A stretch of DNA of 64,000 nucleotides from Streptomyces galbus (GCF_005280195.1 NZ_SZPR01000015.1:1-64000), one strand, 5' to 3'. Numbered from the stretch's first letter, positions 34,683-45,710 are shown. Notes: generated by a model not told the origin, from the letters alone. Made by a program: numbers and translations.

Positions 34683-36128
34683 GTGGAAACGACCGGCACC
34701 ACCCGCAGCCCTGGAGCCGCTCTCGCGGCCCTGGCAGGGGCGCAGTTCACCGTCATGCTGGGCACCTCGATCGTGAACGTGGCCCTGCCGCAGATCCGGT
34801 CGGGCGTGGGCCTGTCGGACAGCGCCACCACCTGGGTGGTCAATGCCTACGGCCTGGCTTTCGGGGCCCTGCTGCTGGCCGGCGGCCGGGCGGCGGACCT
34901 GCTGGGCCGGCGGCGGATCCTGCTGCTGGGCCTTGGGGTCTTCGCCGCGTCGTCGCTGGCCGCGGGGCTCGCCGCCTCGTCCCCGGTGCTGATCGCGGCG
35001 CGGGCGGTGCAGGGGCTGGGGGCGGCGGCGATCGCCCCCGCGGCACTGGCCCTGGTGATGGAAGTGTTCCCTCCGGGCCCCGGTCGCGGGAAGGCACTCG
35101 GGGTCTGGGGGGCGGTGTCCGGTGCGGGCGGTGCGGCCGGAGTCCTCCTCGGCGGCGTGCTCACCCAAGCGTGGGGCTGGCCGTGGATCTTCTACACGGT
35201 CGCGATCGGCACCATCCTCGTCCTGGCCGCCGCAGCCGCCAGCGTGCCAAGGGCGCCTGCCCCGGTGAGCGGACGCTTCGACCTCCTCGGCACGGCCACC
35301 GTGACCGTCGCCCTCACCGCGCTGGTGTGGGGTCTGACGACCGCGCGCCGCACAGGATGGAGTGATCCTTCCGTCCTGGGAAGCTTCGCCGTCACTGCCT
35401 CACTGTTTGCCGCGTTCGTCCTGGTCGAGCGCCGCCACCCGCACCCGCTGCTGCCGCCGCGCGTGTTGCGGACCGGGCGGGTCGCCGCCGGGAACGTGCT
35501 GATGGCGCTGCTGGGTTCGGTGTGGATCGCCCTGTTCTTCTTCCTGCCGCTCTACCAGCAGCAGGTCCTCGGCGACAGCCCGCTGGCCACAGGACTCGGT
35601 CAACTCCCTCTCGCCTTCGCCAATATGCTCGGCTCCACCCTCGCGCCGCGGATCTCCCGCCGCATCGGCGCCACAGCCTCGGTCACCGGCGCGCTGCTGA
35701 CCGAGGCCGCCGGACTGCTGTGGCTGTCACGTATCAGCGCCCATGGCAGCTACGCCGTCGACGTCCTGGGCCCCAGCATCCTGATCGGCCTCGGGCTGAG
35801 CATCGCCTTCGTCCAACTGACTGCCCTGTCCGTCGAGGGTGCCCCCGTCCAGGACGCGGGACTGGCCGGCGGCCTGGTCAACACCACCCGCCAGGTCGGC
35901 GGCGCGATCGGTCTGGCCGTCCTGGCCACCCTCGCCGGCACCGCCACCGCCCACGCGGCCCCCCACCAACCGCACTTGGAGGCCCTGACCGCCGGGTATC
36001 GGACCGCTTTCGCCATCAGCTCCGCGGTCCTGGCCGCCACCGCTGCCCTCGCGCTCGGGCTCTCCCGCCGACGCACCGTGACCCCGGCGTCCGACCGGCC
36101 CGCCCCGCAGCCCGCGGCCCACCACTGA
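34683..36128 (+). CDS. MFS drug-proton antiporter, DHA2 family (14 helices)
   Basis: A 481-residue membrane exporter. Family motifs: LDxxIVNVALP-like FTVMLGTSIVNVALPQI near the N-terminus, motif A-type GRAADLLGRRRILLLG, and motif C-like GAVSGAGGAAGVLLGGVL. About 14 helices, as in the QacA/EmrB group that pumps out hydrophobic drugs or antibiotics. GTG 34683 follows AAGGAG; the frame is open 27 bases further up but through the operator. It is the first gene after the operator, followed at 52 bp by SRPBCC, dioxygenase and secreted SRPBCC genes, so it may export the substrate or product of that enzyme set. Confidence 0.94.
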   Translation: METTGTTRSPGAALAALAGAQFTVMLGTSIVNVALPQIRSGVGLSDSATTWVVNAYGLAFGALLLAGGRAADLLGRRRILLLGLGVFAASSLAAGLAASSPVLIAARAVQGLGAAAIAPAALALVMEVFPPGPGRGKALGVWGAVSGAGGAAGVLLGGVLTQAWGWPWIFYTVAIGTILVLAAAAASVPRAPAPVSGRFDLLGTATVTVALTALVWGLTTARRTGWSDPSVLGSFAVTASLFAAFVLVERRHPHPLLPPRVLRTGRVAAGNVLMALLGSVWIALFFFLPLYQQQVLGDSPLATGLGQLPLAFANMLGSTLAPRISRRIGATASVTGALLTEAAGLLWLSRISAHGSYAVDVLGPSILIGLGLSIAFVQLTALSVEGAPVQDAGLAGGLVNTTRQVGGAIGLAVLATLAGTATAHAAPHQPHLEALTAGYRTAFAISSAVLAATAALALGLSRRRTVTPASDRPAPQPAAHH

Positions 36129-36180
36129 CCCACCGACGCCCAAACACCTGTCACCACGTCAACCGAAAGGAACCGCATCC

Positions 36181-36621
36181 ATGTTCACCATCGACGAGAC
36201 CGCCCCCGTCATCGTCCGCCTGTCCACCGTCATCGACGCGCCCCTGGAGCGCATCTGGGCCCTGCACACCGACATCGACACCTGGGCCGAGTGGAACGCG
36301 GACGTCGACCAGGCCGAGCTCGACGGCCCCCTCCTGCCCGGCAACTCCTTCCACTGGAAGACCCACGGCCTGGACATCACCTCCACCCTCCGCGAGATCG
36401 TCCCCGGGCAGCGTCTGGTACGGGGCGGCCCCGCCAACGGCATCGAGGGCGTCCACGTGTGGACCTTCGAGCAGACCGGAAGCCAGGTCACCGTCCACAC
36501 CGAGGAGTCCTGGAGCGGCGCCCCCGTCGACGCTGCCACCGAACAGCTCGGCCAGGCCCTGCAGCAGTCCCTGACCACCTGGCTCGCCAGCCTCAAGTCC
36601 CGCGCCGAGCAAAACAACTGA
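36181..36621 (+). CDS. SRPBCC (polyketide cyclase-like) protein, cytosolic
   Basis: A 146-residue START-like hydrophobic-ligand-binding protein: IDAPLERIWALHTDIDTW at the N-terminus, HGLDITSTLREIVPG, GVHVWTFEQTGSQVTVH, EESWSGAPVDA. No signal peptide. The SRPBCC fold makes a deep pocket for hydrophobic ligands and can cyclise or carry them. ATG 36181 follows AAAGGAA. It is paralogous to the secreted protein at 38106, sharing GLDITST, GGPA.GI, VHVWTF and ESW.GAPV, and precedes a carotenoid oxygenase gene. The pocket may shuttle the oxygenase's lipophilic substrate or product. Confidence 0.88.
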   Translation: MFTIDETAPVIVRLSTVIDAPLERIWALHTDIDTWAEWNADVDQAELDGPLLPGNSFHWKTHGLDITSTLREIVPGQRLVRGGPANGIEGVHVWTFEQTGSQVTVHTEESWSGAPVDAATEQLGQALQQSLTTWLASLKSRAEQNN

Positions 36622-36672
36622 ACCTCTCTCCCAGTCCTGTCCCCGCCGCATCCACGAAACGAGATCCCTGCC

Positions 36673-38028
<1,356 letters not shown>

Positions 38029-38105
38029 CCTACCTCTGCGGCGGGGCGGACCCGCCCCGCCGCAGGCAGCCCCCCACCGACCCACCGACGCGTAAGGACC
38101 TGACC

Positions 38106-38708
38106 ATGCGCATCCTGACCGCCACCAAATTCCTCGCCGCCACCACCGGCGCCCTCCTCCTCGCCACCGGCACCGCCTACGCCCTCGAGAACGACAAGCC
38201 GGCCGTCCCCACCCAGGCCCTGATCGCCCACACCGGCGACGTGGAGATCAACCCCACCGCCCCCGTCATCACCCGCGAGAACATCCTCATCCACGCCCCC
38301 CTGCACACCATCTGGAAGATCCAGACCGACGTCGAGAACTGGCCCGCCTGGCAGCCCAACGTCGTCTCTGTCGTCAAGGACACCCCCGGACACCTGCGCC
38401 CCGGCTCCGTCTTCCGCTGGACCACCGAGGGCCTCGACATCACCTCTACCGTCCGTCAGGTCGACCCCCGCAAGCGCCTGGCCTGGGGCGGCCCCGCCCA
38501 GGGCATCACCGCCGTCCACGTGTGGACGTTCACCCCCACCACCCACGGCGTCCTCGTCCACACCAAGGAGTCCTGGACCGGCGCCCCCGTCGAAGCCAAC
38601 CAGGCCGCCCTGCAGTCCGCCCTCGACAACTCCCTCCACAACTGGGTCAACAACCTCAAGCACGAGGCCGAGGCGCAGGCAGAGTTCGGACCCATCGACC
38701 GTCGATGA
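38106..38708 (+). CDS. Secreted SRPBCC protein paralogous to the cytosolic one
   Basis: A 200-residue protein: signal peptide about 1-26 (MRILTATKFLAATTGALLLA ... YALEND), a linker, then an SRPBCC domain closely like that of the 36181 gene (GLDITSTVRQVDP; VHVWTFTPTTHGV; KESWTGAPVEA). Secreted START-like proteins are rare in bacteria; here it may pick up or deliver a hydrophobic compound at the cell surface, working with the MFS exporter and the dioxygenase. ATG 38106 follows AAGGAC. It is the last gene of the operon; 442 bp without a gene follow. Confidence 0.85.
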   Translation: MRILTATKFLAATTGALLLATGTAYALENDKPAVPTQALIAHTGDVEINPTAPVITRENILIHAPLHTIWKIQTDVENWPAWQPNVVSVVKDTPGHLRPGSVFRWTTEGLDITSTVRQVDPRKRLAWGGPAQGITAVHVWTFTPTTHGVLVHTKESWTGAPVEANQAALQSALDNSLHNWVNNLKHEAEAQAEFGPIDRR

Positions 38709-39150
38709 GCACCTTCGAACGGCAGTTGAGCACGAACTGGCGCAGCAAAGGAGTACCAGGTTCGGGCAGTGTGAACTGGACTTGGATCATTCGCTCCCTG
38801 GCTCCCTGCAGCAGGGGGTTCCGGCGGCCTACCATTACGTCGATCCCGGCACCAATCTAGCTGCATCAGGCTGGGGTTAGACCGCGTCCGGACAATGGCC
38901 TACAAAGCTCGCCGTCTGCAACGGTGATTCGGGGGGCGATCGTTGATGCTGCGAAGGCTTCGGGGCATCGCCACCAGACACGACAAGACCGCCCCTTCCT
39001 ATGAACCAGCGGTCAGTCTCGCGTCACTCCTGCTGTGGGCGAGATCTCTTCGAAGACGGACCCTAGTTCCCGCATTTGATCGTAAATGGGTGAGGCCCGG
39101 CGCGCTCGCGGCATGCCCGGCCTCACGTCTGGTCTCGTCGTCTTCGAGGG
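38709..39150. other. Gap without a supported gene
   Basis: About 440 bp between the secreted SRPBCC gene and the convergent TetR gene. Base composition drops below that of the flanks. A short frame begins at ATG 38705 overlapping the previous stop (MSTFERQLSTNWRSKG), but it has no ribosome site, and nothing else supports it. No clear hairpin terminator was found. Confidence 0.55.
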
Positions 39151-39783
39151 TCAGGAAAGCTGGGGGAGGGGGCGATTGGCGATGTCATGGGCTTCCTCGA
39201 GAGGCAACCCGAGCATGCGCAGCACCAGCTCGGCCGTCTGCTCGCCGGCTGAGCTGTCGATGTCGCTGCTGGCGCTGAGTTGCAAGAGTCCGATGATCGA
39301 ACCCCCCACAGCACTCAGCGCAATTTCAGCGTCATCGATCACGAAGCGCCGCGACTGCCTGCCAACCTCAAGATCTCGCAGGGCGCGGGGGCCGAGGCCA
39401 GTTTGCGAGAAAATGTGCGACATTCCCCGCAAGCGGATGATCTGGGTGATCTCCGGATGCGTTGCCGCCATGGCCAGGGTCAGGCGCACGGAGGTGGCAA
39501 ATCTCTCCGCGACGTCATCGATGTGCTCGGTGATCTTGTCGAGGAGCTGCCCATACTCCTCGAGCGCGTCGGCGACGGCAACGTCGAAGAGGTTCGCCTT
39601 GGTGTCGAAATGGTTGTAAAAAGTGCCGAAGCCGACATCTGCGCGCTCGGCGATCTGTTGGATGCTGGCCGAGGTGTCGCCTGTCTCGGCCAGAATCTGG
39701 CGGGCCGCCGAGATCAAGGCCTGCCGGGACTGCATCCGGCGACGCTCGAAGCGACTTGAAGGCTGGGGTGTCGACTGCTGCAT
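39151..39783 (-). CDS. TetR-family transcriptional regulator
   Basis: A 210-residue regulator: HTH about residues 20-60 (ALISAARQILAETGDTSAS; IQQIAERADVGFGTFYNHF), then a helical sensing domain. ATG 39783 is used; ATG 39822 is possible. Neither has a strong ribosome site. Upstream lie 580 bp without a gene and then the minus-strand rhodanese gene, so its target is unclear; the divergent space it faces has no plus-strand gene. Codon usage is slightly AT-richer than in the first 33 kb. Confidence 0.9.
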   Translation of the reverse strand: MQQSTPQPSSRFERRRMQSRQALISAARQILAETGDTSASIQQIAERADVGFGTFYNHFDTKANLFDVAVADALEEYGQLLDKITEHIDDVAERFATSVRLTLAMAATHPEITQIIRLRGMSHIFSQTGLGPRALRDLEVGRQSRRFVIDDAEIALSAVGGSIIGLLQLSASSDIDSSAGEQTAELVLRMLGLPLEEAHDIANRPLPQLS

Positions 39784-40365
39784 GCGCTTTACTCTAGGAC
39801 ATTCCACAACTGATGGTGTCATCACATGGACAGTCAGGCGGACTCGCTGTTGAGCGATGCGCTCGCTTGCGTTGCACGCCGCAGGGCTGCGTCGGGGACG
39901 CCATGATGTGGCAGGTCGGACATCAAGTGCTCTGCGCTGGTGGTTGCGCGCGGCGAACTGCGATGCCGTGGACGACGACTGTCTCGGCAGCCGCGATGGC
40001 CGGACCTCCTCGTCGCTCAGCCGGTCGTTGCCATCGGATGCGTTGATCAGCAAGGGTCTCCAATGGGGTCGAGGGTGTCCGTCTGTGGACGCCGCCCGGT
40101 CGGGGCCGGGCGCGGCGTCGGCCCAGCGCTGGAAAAGGTCCAATGGGTCGAATCCGGCTGAGATCCGGAATCACTGATCAGATCGCGGCCGCCTGTCATG
40201 GATTCGTACGTGACGCTCTTGCAGCCAGTCAAACGATTTGCGGCGAAATAGCCCAGGGTGCACCAGTAAGCACCGGACTGTACGCGTCACGGCGCCGACA
40301 CCGCCCGGGATCCGATCCAGGACGCTGTCGGCGGCGTGTGCCCATGGCGGGCGGCGACGGTGAGC
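39784..40365. other. Gap without a supported gene
   Basis: About 580 bp between the TetR and rhodanese genes, both on the minus strand. An 8-bp inverted repeat cgccgaca/tgtcggcg (40293-40300 and 40326-40333, loop 25) lies just downstream of the rhodanese stop and may be its terminator. The TetR frame stays open upstream to 40143, but the extra residues look non-coding. Nothing else is recognised. Confidence 0.55.
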
Positions 40366-41205
40366 TCAGGGACCCAACTCGATGGGAACGCCGACCATGG
40401 AGCCGTACTCGGTCCATGAACCGTCGAAATTCTTGATGTTGCTGTAGCCGAGCAGTTCATGGATGGCGAACCAGCTATGGCTGGAGCGCTCACCGATCCG
40501 ACAGTAGGCGATGGTGTCGCGTTCGAAATCTATGCCTGCTTCCTCGTAGATGCGGGCGATCTCTTGGTCAGACTTGAACGTGCCGTCTTCGTTGGTCGTA
40601 CGCGACCATGGCACGTTGACTGCGCCGGGGATGTGGCCCGGCCGCTGCGCCTGCTCCTGCGGAAGGTGAGCTGGCGCGAGGAGCCGGCCGGCGAACTCCT
40701 CGGGGGCACGGATGTCGAGAAAATTTACCTGCCCGATGGACGACAGGACTTCGTCCCGGAACGCACGAATGGAAAGGTCCTGCTCACTGGCGGTGTACGT
40801 GGTCGCAGGGCGGTAGGGCACGTCCTTGGTGAGTTCACGGCCGTCCAGCTCCCACTTCTTGCGCCCGCCGTCGAGCAGCACTACCCGGTCATGCCCGTAC
40901 AGCTTGAAATACCAGTAGGCATACGCCGCGAACCAGTTGTTGTTGCCGCCGTAGAGCACCACCGTGTCGTCGTTGCTGATGCCCTTGCGGGACAGAAGCT
41001 GTTCGAATTGCTCTCGGCTGACGAAGTCGCGTCTGACGGCATCCTGCAGTTCCGTCTTCCAGTTGAGCTTCACTGCGCCCTGGATGTGGCCTACCTCGTA
41101 GGCCGAAGTGTCCTCGTCCACTTCCACGAGGACCACCCCTTCCGCTGACAGGTGCCCCTGGGCCCAGTCGGCCGACACCAGTACATCGGAACGGCTCACG
41201 ATCAT
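40366..41205 (-). CDS. Thiosulfate/3-mercaptopyruvate sulfurtransferase (rhodanese)
   Basis: A 279-residue enzyme with two rhodanese domains. The N-terminal domain (about 1-125) is inactive and structural (VVLYGGNNNWFAAYAYWYF); the C-terminal domain carries the catalytic loop CRIGERS, nucleophile Cys235. It transfers sulfane sulfur from thiosulfate or mercaptopyruvate to cyanide or thiols in the cytosol. The loop CRIGERS is of the thiosulfate type seen in actinobacterial CysA/SseA proteins. ATG 41205 is preceded only by AGCGAG. A DUF3237 gene lies 68 bp upstream on the same strand. Confidence 0.93.
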   Translation of the reverse strand: MIVSRSDVLVSADWAQGHLSAEGVVLVEVDEDTSAYEVGHIQGAVKLNWKTELQDAVRRDFVSREQFEQLLSRKGISNDDTVVLYGGNNNWFAAYAYWYFKLYGHDRVVLLDGGRKKWELDGRELTKDVPYRPATTYTASEQDLSIRAFRDEVLSSIGQVNFLDIRAPEEFAGRLLAPAHLPQEQAQRPGHIPGAVNVPWSRTTNEDGTFKSDQEIARIYEEAGIDFERDTIAYCRIGERSSHSWFAIHELLGYSNIKNFDGSWTEYGSMVGVPIELGP

Positions 41206-41273
41206 CTCGCTTTCACTCTTGGTGACCGGAACATGCCCGATCGTGGTAGGAGACTGCCTCAAGTTAGTTCGCA

Positions 41274-41726
41274 CTAGTTGACGGATGAGACCACGTACTC
41301 GATGGCGCCGCCCTCTCGGAAGCGGCCCTCGCTGACGAAAACCGTGGTGTTCAGCCATGCGTACCGGGAGTCACCTGTCTCGATGGAGAAGACGATCCGC
41401 AAGTAATGATCTCCGAAGTCGGACGGCTGGCCTGCGCCGATCGCCGCCTGTGTGGCCTCGTTGAGTTCGATCAAGCCGCTACCCTGGATGTACAGGTGCG
41501 CACCGTCTGCTGTGACAGCGGTGTAGCGGATGTCTGCCCGGGCGTGCCCGTCGGGGCCGGCGACGAGCCAGTCGCCGCCGCCCGACAGCAGCGCCGCGTC
41601 CAGACCTGCCCCCTTGATCGTTCCGGAGGCGGCTTGGACGAATCGACGCAGACCAGCGGGGCCCACGCCGACATCGGCTACCTCGCCGACCTTGATCTGG
41701 ATGGTGAAACGCTCTTCGAGCTTCAT
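41274..41726 (-). CDS. DUF3237 domain protein
   Basis: A 150-residue soluble protein with the DUF3237 pattern: an N-terminal strand with ERFTIQIKVGEVADVG, the R-R-F-V segment, GSGGGDWLVAGPDGHARADIRY-like core (seen as SGGGDWLVAGPDGHARADI), DGAHLYIQGSG and a C-terminal YAWLNTTVFVSEG. The family is a small beta-barrel, often next to oxidoreductases of aromatic or terpene metabolism; no activity is established. ATG 41726 follows GAGGAAGCC. It is probably co-transcribed with the rhodanese gene downstream. Confidence 0.85.
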   Translation of the reverse strand: MKLEERFTIQIKVGEVADVGVGPAGLRRFVQAASGTIKGAGLDAALLSGGGDWLVAGPDGHARADIRYTAVTADGAHLYIQGSGLIELNEATQAAIGAGQPSDFGDHYLRIVFSIETGDSRYAWLNTTVFVSEGRFREGGAIEYVVSSVN

Positions 41727-41878
41727 GATGGCTTCCTCTTGGTCGTGCCCAGGACGGTACGTGGGCCAGTCGGATGCGAGTATGGGAAAGAGCCTACACG
41801 CTTTAGGGTCTGTCGCAAGCTGGTTACGCAGTATGCCCTGCCCTGTGGGGGTGTGGCCGGATCGTCCGGCGTCTCGAG

Positions 41879-42499
41879 TCAGGTCGACTGGCAGTGGGCC
41901 GTGCCAGTGTCCTTACGGTGCCGGGCGCGAGAGGCTCGCAGATTGGCTGCGTTGCCGCAGGTGCGGACGTCATGCCAGACGCGGCTGCTGTTGCGAGAGC
42001 GGTCGTAGAAGGCCACTCTGCATCCGGCGTCACGGCAAACCTTCAAGCGGCGCCACTCGTCGGAGAGCTGGGCAACGAGACACTCGAATGCCAGAAGTGA
42101 CTCAACCTGGCTGCATCCGGTGCCGCAAGGCGTTACGGATACGGCCAGTTCGCCGGACTGTCGCAGCGTCACTGTTGCTGCGGGGATGGTGGCCTCGGTG
42201 CATTGCGGTCCGCGGTCGCCGCTGGGGTGCTTTCGGGCCGACTTGATCCGGGAACGCAAGACCGACAGTCGACGAGCGTCGTGATGGGACAGTACCGCGG
42301 GTGTCGGTGTGTCGGCACCCACGACCGACTGTTCGCCGATGACTGCCGCGTATGCGAAGGCGTACCAGGTGTTGGCTGTTGCCGCGTCTGCAAGGAGGTC
42401 CGAACGTCCGCCGCCTTCGGTGTTCAGGAAGGCCTGGACGAAGCTCAAGCCGCCAGGTGCAGGGCGCACGCCTTGTCGAGCATTTGCGTCCATTGTCAT
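41879..42499 (-). CDS. CGNR zinc-finger (ABATE-type) regulator
   Basis: A 206-residue protein. The N-terminal ABATE-like part has FVQAFLNTEGG and HHDARRLSVLRSRIKSA; the C-terminal zinc finger is CRDAGCRVAFYDRSRNSSR then the CGN of HDVRTCGNAANLRASRAR, with Cys pairs placed as in the CGNR motif. Members act as DNA-binding regulators in actinobacteria. ATG 42499 opens the frame. It diverges from the NmrA-like gene, 242 bp away, and lies upstream of DUF3237 and rhodanese, either of which it might control. Confidence 0.88.
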   Translation of the reverse strand: MTMDANARQGVRPAPGGLSFVQAFLNTEGGGRSDLLADAATANTWYAFAYAAVIGEQSVVGADTPTPAVLSHHDARRLSVLRSRIKSARKHPSGDRGPQCTEATIPAATVTLRQSGELAVSVTPCGTGCSQVESLLAFECLVAQLSDEWRRLKVCRDAGCRVAFYDRSRNSSRVWHDVRTCGNAANLRASRARHRKDTGTAHCQST

Positions 42500-42741
42500 G
42501 AACTCACGCTAGGTCATGAGCCGGTGGAAACATAGCCGTAAGTAGGTTGTCTATCTCACTGGTTGCGTCCAGTTGGCACTGAGGCGCGTCAGAGCCGCAG
42601 TCGTCTCTCAGGGTGGGTGTACGTTAACCAACATAGGCTTACGCGTTTGACTTATGTCGACCTGTGGCTCAGGGTAGTAGCCGGGGCCTGACCCGGGGAG
42701 CCCGCAACCTTCTTGATTCCTGCTCGTCCGAGGAGAAGAAC

Positions 42742-43587
42742 ATGATCGTCATCACCGGCGGAAACGGCCATCTGGCCAGGCAGGCCATCACCCATGTGCG
42801 GAAGATAGCTCCCAGGGAGCGCGTCATTGCTGCGGTTCGCCGACCTGAAGCCGCCACCGACCTTGACGTCGAGGTCCGATACGCCGACTACAACGATCCC
42901 GGTTCCCTCGACAGCGCCTTCGCCGGGGCGGACCAACTCCTGCTGGTGTCCGGTACCGAGTTCGGACGGAGGATCACGCAGCACACAGCCGCTGTCGAAG
43001 CCGCCGTCGGCGCGGGTGTCAGCCATATCGTCTACACGAGCGCCCCTCGAGTGGACACCAGCGACCTCGTCTTCGCCCCCGAGCACATCGGCAGCGAGCA
43101 GGTCATCCAGCAGTCCGGTGTCGATTACACCTTTCTGCGCAACAACTGGTACCACGAGAACTACGCGCCCGCGATCCGCGAAGCCGTACGCACGGGTCTC
43201 ATTGTTGGCAATGCAGGTGACGGGGCACTGGCCTCCGCCGCGCGCCAGGACTACGCCGAGGCCGCCGCGGTTGCCCTGGTACAGGACGGACACCGCAACA
43301 AGACGTATGAACTCGCCGGCGATGTCTCATGGACGTACGCCCAGCTCGCGTCCACCGTCGCCGACGTCACGGGTTACGCCGTGACGTACCGGGACATCGA
43401 ACCCGCGGAACGTCGAGGACGTCTGGCTGCGGCAGGCGCCGGACAAGGCGAGATCGAGGCGATCTCGGGCATCGAGGAGAACATCTCCCAGGGAGCGCTG
43501 GCGCACACCGACGGCTCGCTGAGTCGCCTTATCGGCCACCCGACCGAGGCGTTGGCGGACGGAGTTCGGCGCATCCTCGCCGGCTGA
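42742..43587 (+). CDS. NmrA/QOR2-like NAD(P)-binding protein
   Basis: A 281-residue short-chain-dehydrogenase-fold protein of the NmrA-like/quinone oxidoreductase 2 (YtfG) group. Rossmann motif VITGGNGHLARQ at the N-terminus; VSHIVYTSAPRVD with the Ser/Tyr-like region; FLRNNWYHENYAPAI typical of YtfG-like proteins. It binds NAD(P)H and may reduce quinones or sense redox state. ATG 42742 follows GAGGAGAAG. The MDR gene 201 bp downstream is also a quinone-reductase-like enzyme, so the two may act against quinone or electrophile stress. Confidence 0.9.
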   Translation: MIVITGGNGHLARQAITHVRKIAPRERVIAAVRRPEAATDLDVEVRYADYNDPGSLDSAFAGADQLLLVSGTEFGRRITQHTAAVEAAVGAGVSHIVYTSAPRVDTSDLVFAPEHIGSEQVIQQSGVDYTFLRNNWYHENYAPAIREAVRTGLIVGNAGDGALASAARQDYAEAAAVALVQDGHRNKTYELAGDVSWTYAQLASTVADVTGYAVTYRDIEPAERRGRLAAAGAGQGEIEAISGIEENISQGALAHTDGSLSRLIGHPTEALADGVRRILAG

Positions 43588-43788
43588 CTACCTACTGGTC
43601 CGCAAGGTCCATGCCATCCACCCGCAGCGACGGCGAACGCCGGAATCATTGTCCCGCGAGGACGGTGTGATTCAAGTGCCTCCGGCGCACGTCAGAGCGT
43701 CGTTGTGGCTGTATACGTCCGGATCGCCGGACTCCATTCACCCCACGCCGAGACATCTCTGATGTTCCGTTCCGATAGGAGCTCTTAA

Positions 43789-44790
43789 GTGAAGGCTGTT
43801 GCCATCAACAAGCCGGGAACCCCGGCCCCCTTCAGCATCGTCGAGCTGCCGGACCCCGGAAAGCCGGGGCCGGGGGAGGTACGCGTGCGCATACACGCCA
43901 CCACGATCAACTACAACGACGTCCTGGTCATCCGCAACCCCAACACGCTTGCGGGTCACATCCCTCTTGCGGACGGCGCCGGTGTCGTGGAAGAGGTGGG
44001 AGAGGGAGTCACCGATCTTGCCGTAGGAGACACCGTGTTCGGGCGCTTCTTCCCTCAGTGGCTGGAAGGGGGGCCGACGACCGACAACTTCCACGCCACC
44101 CCCGGCATGGGGCTGCCCGGCTATGCCCGGGAGATCGCGGTCGCCCCCGCCACCCAGTTCGAGCGCGCGCCCAAGGGTTACACGCACGCCGAAGCCGCCA
44201 CACTGACCGTTGCCGGCCTGACCGCTTGGCGCGCGCTCTTCTCAGACGGCGGTATCAAGCCCGGTGACAAAGTGCTCATTCTCGGTACGGGCGGAGTCGC
44301 TGTCTTCGCCTTGCAGTTCGCCAAACTGGCAGGAGCCACCACCATCGTGACATCGTCGTCGGACGCGAAGCTGGAGCGCGTCCGGCAACTGGGAGCCGAC
44401 CATCTGGTCAACTACCGGACTGAGCCGCAGTGGGGCGATCATGTGCAGCGGTTGACGAACGGCGGTGTCGACCTCGTTCTCGAAGTCGGCGGGCCCGCGA
44501 CGCTTCCCCAGTCCATCCGCGCAGCTCGGATCGGTGGCCTGGTCTCTCTCATCGGTGTGCTGACCGGCACCTTGGGGGAGATCCCGACAGGCGAACTGAA
44601 CATGAAGCAGGTGCGTGTCCACGGCTTGGTCGTGGGCGGACAGCGCCAGCAGCGTGACATGGTCCGAGCGCTTGATGAGGCGACCCTGCGCCCGGTCATC
44701 GACCGGACCTTCAGGCTCGACGACCTCAACGACGCGCTGGAGTACTTCGGCTCGGGTGCCCATCTGGGCAAGGTCGTCATCGAACTCTGA
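43789..44790 (+). CDS. MDR-family zinc-free quinone oxidoreductase
   Basis: A 333-residue medium-chain dehydrogenase/reductase. N-terminal GroES-like part with RIHATTINYNDVLVIR (no zinc Cys), PLADGAGVVEEVGEGV; nucleotide-binding VLILGTGGVAVFALQFAKL; VDLVLEVGGPATLPQSI. Such NADPH-dependent enzymes reduce quinones or enones. GTG 43789 follows TAGGAGC. It is the last supported gene before a debris region; 365 bp follow without a gene. Confidence 0.9.
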   Translation: MKAVAINKPGTPAPFSIVELPDPGKPGPGEVRVRIHATTINYNDVLVIRNPNTLAGHIPLADGAGVVEEVGEGVTDLAVGDTVFGRFFPQWLEGGPTTDNFHATPGMGLPGYAREIAVAPATQFERAPKGYTHAEAATLTVAGLTAWRALFSDGGIKPGDKVLILGTGGVAVFALQFAKLAGATTIVTSSSDAKLERVRQLGADHLVNYRTEPQWGDHVQRLTNGGVDLVLEVGGPATLPQSIRAARIGGLVSLIGVLTGTLGEIPTGELNMKQVRVHGLVVGGQRQQRDMVRALDEATLRPVIDRTFRLDDLNDALEYFGSGAHLGKVVIEL

Positions 44791-45155
44791 AGCCGTTCCG
44801 CAGGCTGTGGAAGATCCGACTCAGGCCACCTGGCGACGGGCCGCGGTCACCTACCCACCGTCCATCGCCTCCCGCAACGCCGAGCAGTTGCCTACTTAAA
44901 CACCATGAACTGGCCCGCGACATCATCAACCGAGCCACCTATCGCGGGCACTACCAATAAGCACCCCTGCTCACGGACACCGATGACCAGCCCGGCCCGT
45001 ACTGAACCGACCCACCCAGCAGAGCGGCCCCTGCCGTGCCGAGAGCTTCCGGCATCTAAAGGATCGGTGCGAGTTGTACTGGTCAGCGACTTGGTGCCGG
45101 GTCTGGTCTGCCGGTCCAGTACAGGGCAGTGTCGATGTCGCGTGCGGTCCAGTCA
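44791..45155. other. Gap with possible protein remnant
   Basis: No complete gene. Around 44890-44958 a plus-strand frame reads LLKHHELARDIINRATYRG and stops, which looks like the last residues of a lost gene, but no family is recognised. The right edge abuts mobile-element debris on the minus strand. Confidence 0.4.
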
Positions 45156-45710
45156 TCAGCGTGCGCTGGGCCGTAGGTGGAGGAGGTCGTCGAGGAGTTG
45201 GAGGTAGCGGCCGTAGCGTCCCAGTGTGGGGGTGAGGGGGAGGCGGAGGGTGTCGAGGGCGTGTTGGACGCGGCGGTCGTAGACGGCCATGCACTTGGGT
45301 GCTGCTGCGGTCAGGATGGCTGAGGCGAGGGCGTCGCCGGTGCGGAAGCCGGGCAGTTCGGCGATGATGCCGCGTCCGGTGCGGGCGGCTTCGCTGCGGG
45401 TGAGGGTGGTGTCGCGGACGGCGGTGACGGCCCGCTCGGTGACCACTCGTACGTGGGTGTCGGGCAGAGACATGAGGGCTGTCACCCAGCGGGTTTGTGC
45501 GGAAAGCCGTTTCCGGACGACGAGGGCTGCGATGTCCGCCTTGCCGAGACTGCCGGTGTGCTCGGTGCGCTGCGCGACGTCGTGGAGGACGTCGTCGTAG
45601 TGGGGTGAGACGTCGGCGAGGTAGCCGGCGCGGGCGGGGATCAGGGTGTCCCAGGCCTGCCGGCAGAGGGCGGCGAACTCGTCGCCCGGCGTCTGGGTGG
45701 TCGTCTTCAT
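45156..45710 (-). CDS. Hypothetical protein, 184 aa, next to a TniB remnant
   Basis: From ATG 45710, a helical, soluble protein. The core GFRTGDALASAILTAAAPKCMAVYD may be a helix-hairpin-helix-like element followed by DRRVQHALDTLRLPL; earlier segments are charged helices (ADIAALVVRKRLSAQTRWV). No catalytic motif stands out. The frame is continuous upstream with a truncated transposition ATPase, without a stop between, but the ATG and the change in character mark a separate gene. It may be cargo of the old element. No strong ribosome site precedes ATG 45710. Confidence 0.55.
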   Translation of the reverse strand: MKTTTQTPGDEFAALCRQAWDTLIPARAGYLADVSPHYDDVLHDVAQRTEHTGSLGKADIAALVVRKRLSAQTRWVTALMSLPDTHVRVVTERAVTAVRDTTLTRSEAARTGRGIIAELPGFRTGDALASAILTAAAPKCMAVYDRRVQHALDTLRLPLTPTLGRYGRYLQLLDDLLHLRPSAR